Assembly: GCF_022919215.1 (NCBI RefSeq)
Contig: NZ_CP095046.1
Location: 2,408,501-2,472,500, forward strand
Origin: Hymenobacter cellulosilyticus
Lineage (GTDB): Bacteria; Bacteroidota; Bacteroidia; Cytophagales; Hymenobacteraceae
Direction: 5' to 3'
DNA: 64,000 nucleotides
The position numbers and the translations under genes are program-made. The notes beneath the pieces are model-generated. The model was given only the letters and a program-made list of their open reading frames with translations, ran no database searches and had not been told where the DNA came from. Of this stretch, positions 60,208 to 64,000 are shown piece after piece (positions within the stretch are counted from its first letter, which is position 1; each line of letters opens with the position of its first letter).

Positions 60208-61278
60208 CTAGCTGAAATAACGGAAGTCGTGGCCGTCTTCGATGCGCAATAGCGTCTCGTAGATGAGCTTGGTCACGTTGTCTACGTCTTCGGCGTGCAC
60301 GGTTTCTACCGTGGTGTGCATATACTTCAGGGGCAGCGAAATCAGGGCCGAAGCCACGCCGGCACCGGAGTAGGCAAATGCATCAGTGTCGGTACCGGTG
60401 GCGCGGGTAGCAGCTGCGCGCTGGAACGGAATTTCGGTTTCCTGGGCCGTTTTGATAATCAAATCCCGCAGGTTGTTCTGCACCGCCGGTCCGTAGGTAA
60501 TTACCGGGCCTTTGCCGCAGTGCAGGTCGCCTGCCGTCTTTTTCTCATACATCGGCGACTGAGTATCGTGAGTCACGTCGGTGATGATAGCCACGTTGGG
60601 GTTAATGCGGTGAGCCACCATTTCAGCCCCGCGCAGCCCGATTTCCTCCTGCACCGCATTCACGATATACAGGCCGAAGGGCAAGTTCTTGCCGTTTTCC
60701 TTCAGCATGCGGGCCACTTCGGCAATCATGAAGCCACCCACACGGTTGTCGAGGGCACGGCCCACGTAGAACTTGTCATTCATTACCATGAACTCATCCT
60801 CGAAGGTCACAACCGAGCCTACGTGAATGCCCATTTCCTCTACTTCCTTCTGCGAGGAGGCGCCGCAGTCCAGATAGATGGTTTCGATGGTTGGAGCTTT
60901 GTCCTGGTCGGTTTTGCGCACGTGAATGGCAGGCCAGCCGAATATTGCTTTCACCATGCCTTTGTCCGTGTGGATATTCACGCGCTTGGACGGGGCCACC
61001 AAGGCATCGGAGCCGCCGTTGCGGCGCAGGTAGATGTATCCCTCCTTGGTGATGTAATTGACGAAGTAGCTGATTTCGTCGGCGTGGGCCTCAATAACAA
61101 CTTTGTACTCGGCTTCCGGATTGATAACCCCGACCACCGTGCCGTAGGTATCCACAAAGTACTCGTCGATGTAGGGCTTGATGTATTCAAGCCAGAGTTT
61201 CTGGCCTTCTTTCTCAAAACCAGTAGGAGAGGCGTTATTCAGGTAGCGCTGAAGGAAATCAAAGCTTTCTTGACGCAT
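60208..61278 (-). CDS. M42 family metallopeptidase (glutamyl aminopeptidase-like)
   Basis: A dizinc aminopeptidase forming large assemblies. 356 residues from ATG 61278. Catalytic parts: KVVIEAHADEISYFVNYI, DKFYVGRALDNRVGGFM, NAVQEEIGLRGAEMVAHR (Glu pair), ITDVTHDTQSPMYEKK and ATRATGTDTDAFAYSGAG, and the last His in KYMHTTVETVHAED. Likely removes N-terminal residues from peptides in the cytoplasm. Confidence 0.93.
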   Translation of the reverse strand: MRQESFDFLQRYLNNASPTGFEKEGQKLWLEYIKPYIDEYFVDTYGTVVGVINPEAEYKVVIEAHADEISYFVNYITKEGYIYLRRNGGSDALVAPSKRVNIHTDKGMVKAIFGWPAIHVRKTDQDKAPTIETIYLDCGASSQKEVEEMGIHVGSVVTFEDEFMVMNDKFYVGRALDNRVGGFMIAEVARMLKENGKNLPFGLYIVNAVQEEIGLRGAEMVAHRINPNVAIITDVTHDTQSPMYEKKTAGDLHCGKGPVITYGPAVQNNLRDLIIKTAQETEIPFQRAAATRATGTDTDAFAYSGAGVASALISLPLKYMHTTVETVHAEDVDNVTKLIYETLLRIEDGHDFRYFS

Positions 61279-61395
61279 AAGCAGTGAAGGCAAACCGCGT
61301 TTTAAGCGGGTGAGAAAATAAAACCGCACTTGCCGGAGGACACGAGGCTATACCGGGCAGGGCAGGTACGATATTAAGGTTAAAATTGGTTTAAT

Positions 61396-62963
61396 CTAGA
61401 GAGGAATGTTGCCATGTTTCTTACGTGGCAACACATCTACCTTGTTTTCCAGCATCTTAAACGCCCGAATTAACTTTTGCCGCGTTTGCGAAGGCAAAAT
61501 AACTTCGTCGACAAAGCCGCGGTGAGCTGCCCGGTACGGGGTAGCAAACTTCTGCTGGTACTCGTCTACCTTTTCCTGTAGCTTGGCCTCGGGGTCAGCA
61601 GCCGTGGCAATTTCCCGCTTAAAGATGATTTCAGCGGCTCCCTTGGCACCCATTACCGCAATTTCGGCTGTCGGCCACGCGTAGTTCATGTCAGCCCCGA
61701 TGTGCTTGGAATTCATTACGTCATACGCCCCACCATAGGCCTTGCGGGTAATGACGGTAATGCGCGGTACGGTCGCCTCGCAGAAAGCATAGAGCAGCTT
61801 GGCCCCGTTGGTAATGATGCCGCGCCACTCCTGGTCGGTACCGGGCAGGAAACCGGGTACGTCCTCGAGCACCAGCAGCGGAATGTTGAACGAGTCGCAG
61901 AACCGTACAAAACGGGCAGCCTTGGTCGAGGCGTTAATGTCAAGAACCCCTGCCAAAACGGCCGGCTGGTTGCCCACGATGCCGATGCTGCGGCCACCCA
62001 AACGAGCAAAACCCACCACAATGTTCTCGGCGAAGTTCTGGTGTACTTCCAGAAAGGAATCCGAATCGATAATGCCGTCAATAACCTCCCGGATGTCGTA
62101 GGGCTGGTTCGGGTTTTCGGGAATGATGTTGTCCAGCGCCGGGCGCGACTCGTCGCCTTGTGCCTCGTAGGCTAGGGCAGGAGCCGTTTCCTCGCAGTTC
62201 TGGGGCATGTAGCTCAGCAAAGCCTTGAGCTGATTGATGCAGGCTACCTCGTTGGCGCAGCTAAAGTGCGTCACGCCGCTCTTGGCCGAGTGGGTGCTGG
62301 CGCCGCCCAGCTCTTCGCTGGTCACGTTTTCGTGGGTTACCGTCTTCACCACGTTGGGGCCCGTCACGAACATGTAGCTCGTGTTTTCCACCATCAGGAT
62401 AAAGTCGGTAATGGCGGGGAGTACACCGCACCCCCGGCGCACGGTCCCATGATTGCCGACAGCTGCGGCACCACGCCCGAGGCCAGGGTATTCTTGTAGA
62501 AAATGTCAGCGTATCCGCCGAGGCTTACCACACCTTCCTGAATCCGGGCCCCGCCCGAGTCATTTAGGCCGATGACGGGCGCGCCGTTCTTCATGGCCAG
62601 GTCCATAATCTTCACGATTTTCTCGGCGTGGGTTTCGCTTAGCGAGCCGCCAAACACCGTGAAATCTTGAGAGAAGACGTAGACGAGGCGTCCATTCACC
62701 GTGCCGTAGCCCGTAATGACACCATCGCCGAGGTAATATTCCTTGTCCAGGCCGAAGTCCTTGGAGCGGTGCATTACAAACTTGCCGATTTCTTCAAAGG
62801 AGCCCTCGTCCATCAGCAAATCCACCCGCTCCCGGGCAGTGAGCTTGCCTTTGGCGTGTTGGGCGTCGATGCGGGCCTGGCCGCCGCCGAGCAGGGCCTC
62901 CTGGTTTTTGCGTTCGAGAATTTCGAGTTTGCTTAGTTGGGCTTCAGCGTGCGGATCGGACAT
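61396..62963 (-). CDS. Acyl-CoA carboxylase beta subunit (carboxyltransferase), one frameshift
   Basis: Carboxyltransferase of a propionyl/methylmalonyl-CoA-type complex. About 522 residues reconstructed. Parts: [79 protein letters not shown] (across the break), [37 protein letters not shown]. The frame breaks at GGGG 62416-62419; one base restores it. A TACCTTTG box lies just upstream. Confidence 0.92.
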
Positions 62964-62993
62964 TGAGAAAATCGGTGGGATGAGAAGTAAGGT

Positions 62994-63001
62994 CAAAGGT
63001 A
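62994..63001 (-). promoter_or_regulatory. -7 promoter element of the acyl-CoA carboxylase gene
   Basis: TACCTTTG on the minus strand, 31 nt before the start codon at 62963, identical to the boxes of bamD and lysS. The -33 box is not clear. Confidence 0.45.
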
Positions 63002-63016
63002 ACGTAAGGGCGCAAA

Positions 63017-63046
63017 AAAAGCCGCACCATATTCGGGCGGCTTTTT
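63017..63046. terminator. Hairpin upstream of the acyl-CoA carboxylase promoter
   Basis: AAAAGCCGC and GCGGCTTTT pair around 12 nt; A and T tracts on both sides allow bidirectional use. Confidence 0.7.
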
Positions 63047-63083
63047 ACGAAAGGATTCATTCTCTTTAGGGTATAAAACAAAG

Positions 63084-63111
63084 AAGCCAGCCCCGTGAAG
63101 AGCTGGCTTTT
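63084..63111. terminator. Terminator of the ClpC-type gene
   Basis: AAGCCAGC and GCTGGCTT pair around a 12-nt loop. A T tract follows on the + strand and an A-rich/T run on the minus side, 19 nt past the stop at 63130. Confidence 0.65.
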
Positions 63112-63129
63112 TTGTTTACTCAAGACAGA

Positions 63130-64000
63130 TTACTTGCCTTTCTCGGTGTCCGGTGACTCTGGGGCCTCTTCGGGCCGCTCGTCGCTGGCGAGGTTGGTTT
63201 GCTCTCCGCTCTTGCTCACGGCGAAGGTCAGTTCTTCCGCGCCTTCCGTGAAGTCGGCGGTAATAACGTCACCCTGGGCAATTTCAGCTTTCAGAATTTC
63301 CTCAGCAATCGGGTCTTCGATGTACTTCTGGATAGCCCGGTTCAGCGGACGGGCACCGTACTTAGGATCATAGCCTTTGTCAGCTACGAAGTCCTTGGCG
63401 GCTTCGGTCAACTCTACTTTGTAGCCAAGCGTCTGAATGCGCGAGAGCAGCTTCGACAGCGAAATGTCGATGATGCGGTGAATATCCTTTTTCTCGAGCG
63501 AGTTGAAGACAATAACGTCATCCAAACGGTTGAGGAACTCGGGCGAGAAAGTTTTCCGCAGGGCATTGGTGATGGTGCCTTTGGTAATCTCGTCCAGGTT
63601 TTCCGTCCGGGCTTTGGTACCGAAACCGATACCGGCACCGAAGTCCGCCAGGTCACGTGCCCCGATGTTCGAGGTCATGATGATGATGGTGTTCCGGAAG
63701 TCAACCTTACGACCCAAGCCGTCAGTCAGGATACCGTCGTCGAGTACCTGCAGGAGCAGGTTGTACACGTCGGGGTGAGCCTTTTCAATCTCGTCGAGCA
63801 GGATTACCGAGTACGGCTTGCGGCGAATTTTCTCCGTCAGCTGACCGCCTTCTTCGTAACCCACGTAGCCGGGAGGTGCACCTACCAAGCGCGATACGCT
63901 GAATTTCTCCATGTACTCGCTCATGTCGACGCGCACTAGAGCGTCTTCCTTGTCGAAAAGGTAGGTAGCCAGTACTTTGGCCAGCTCCGTCTTACCAACA
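63130..64000 (-). CDS. clpC: ATP-dependent Clp protease ATP-binding subunit (ClpC type), 3' part
   Basis: AAA+ unfoldase, second ATPase domain, cut by the window edge. The visible part of ~290 residues starts just inside Walker A ([15 protein letters not shown]), then the pore loop [19 protein letters not shown], Walker [12 protein letters not shown], sensor 1 TSNIGARDL, Arg finger region [11 protein letters not shown], sensor 2 [16 protein letters not shown] and an acidic tail ([17 protein letters not shown]). It would feed ClpP. The 5' part is outside the window. Confidence 0.92.
   Translation of the reverse strand, partial: VGKTELAKVLATYLFDKEDALVRVDMSEYMEKFSVSRLVGAPPGYVGYEEGGQLTEKIRRKPYSVILLDEIEKAHPDVYNLLLQVLDDGILTDGLGRKVDFRNTIIIMTSNIGARDLADFGAGIGFGTKARTENLDEITKGTITNALRKTFSPEFLNRLDDVIVFNSLEKKDIHRIIDISLSKLLSRIQTLGYKVELTEAAKDFVADKGYDPKYGARPLNRAIQKYIEDPIAEEILKAEIAQGDVITADFTEGAEELTFAVSKSGEQTNLASDERPEEAPESPDTEKGK

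Overview
The window is about 60% G+C and looks chromosomal from a Bacteroidota member of the Cytophagales, most likely Hymenobacter or a close relative. The evidence is the conserved block bamD - rpoZ - coaC/coaB - porD (DUF4835) - recN - fabI, several TAnnTTTG-type promoter elements (the Bacteroidota -7 box), lipobox lipoproteins, two large S41 tail-specific proteases and YtxH/CsbD stress proteins. I saw no rRNA, tRNA, CRISPR array, insertion sequence or prophage.

Layout. 0-6.4 kb: cell-envelope and housekeeping operon on the + strand (BamD, omega, coenzyme A synthesis, T9SS PorD, RecN, FabI). 6.5-18 kb: mixed genes, including an outer-membrane protein, DUF3885, a D-2-hydroxyacid dehydrogenase, an S41 protease, a CYP152 peroxygenase, TerB, ACT, an OprO/P-type porin and an SRPBCC protein. 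18-34 kb: a long, almost entirely minus-strand accessory stretch of small, mostly unrecognised proteins, with Tag glycosylase, a lone barstar, a PRISE-type reductase, a PIN toxin-antitoxin pair, an ABC exporter, a DUF4279 gene, two visibly AT-rich genes and a 42-bp tandem repeat. 34-42.7 kb: + strand catabolic/secreted enzymes (orphan molybdenum hydroxylase large subunit, response regulator, M28 peptidase, glycoside hydrolase lipoprotein), then a minus-strand dienelactone hydrolase. 42.4-52.9 kb: Kazal-type lipoproteins around a cupin, YtxH proteins, two paralogous structured-RNA candidates flanking a DUF3861 gene, a second 42-bp array made of dyads, lysS, an inverted-repeat element, a second S41 protease and a stress protein. 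53-64 kb: proline dehydrogenase, shikimate genes (DAHP synthase/chorismate mutase, aroB, aroA), a metal-receptor protein, glycosyltransferase, M42 peptidase, acyl-CoA carboxylase beta subunit and the 3' part of a ClpC-type ATPase.

Two points matter most to a reader. First, at least nine genes, including lysS, contain frameshifts; nearly all sit at a run of four G or C where five restores the frame, so they look like consensus errors and should be read as intact genes. Second, the 44.6-45.9 kb interval holds the most unusual signal: two ~195-nt same-orientation repeats with conserved blocks, differing-sequence closing stems and near-identical terminators, followed by six dyads spaced 42/42/40/42/42 bp directly after lysS. 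I know of no description of either element.
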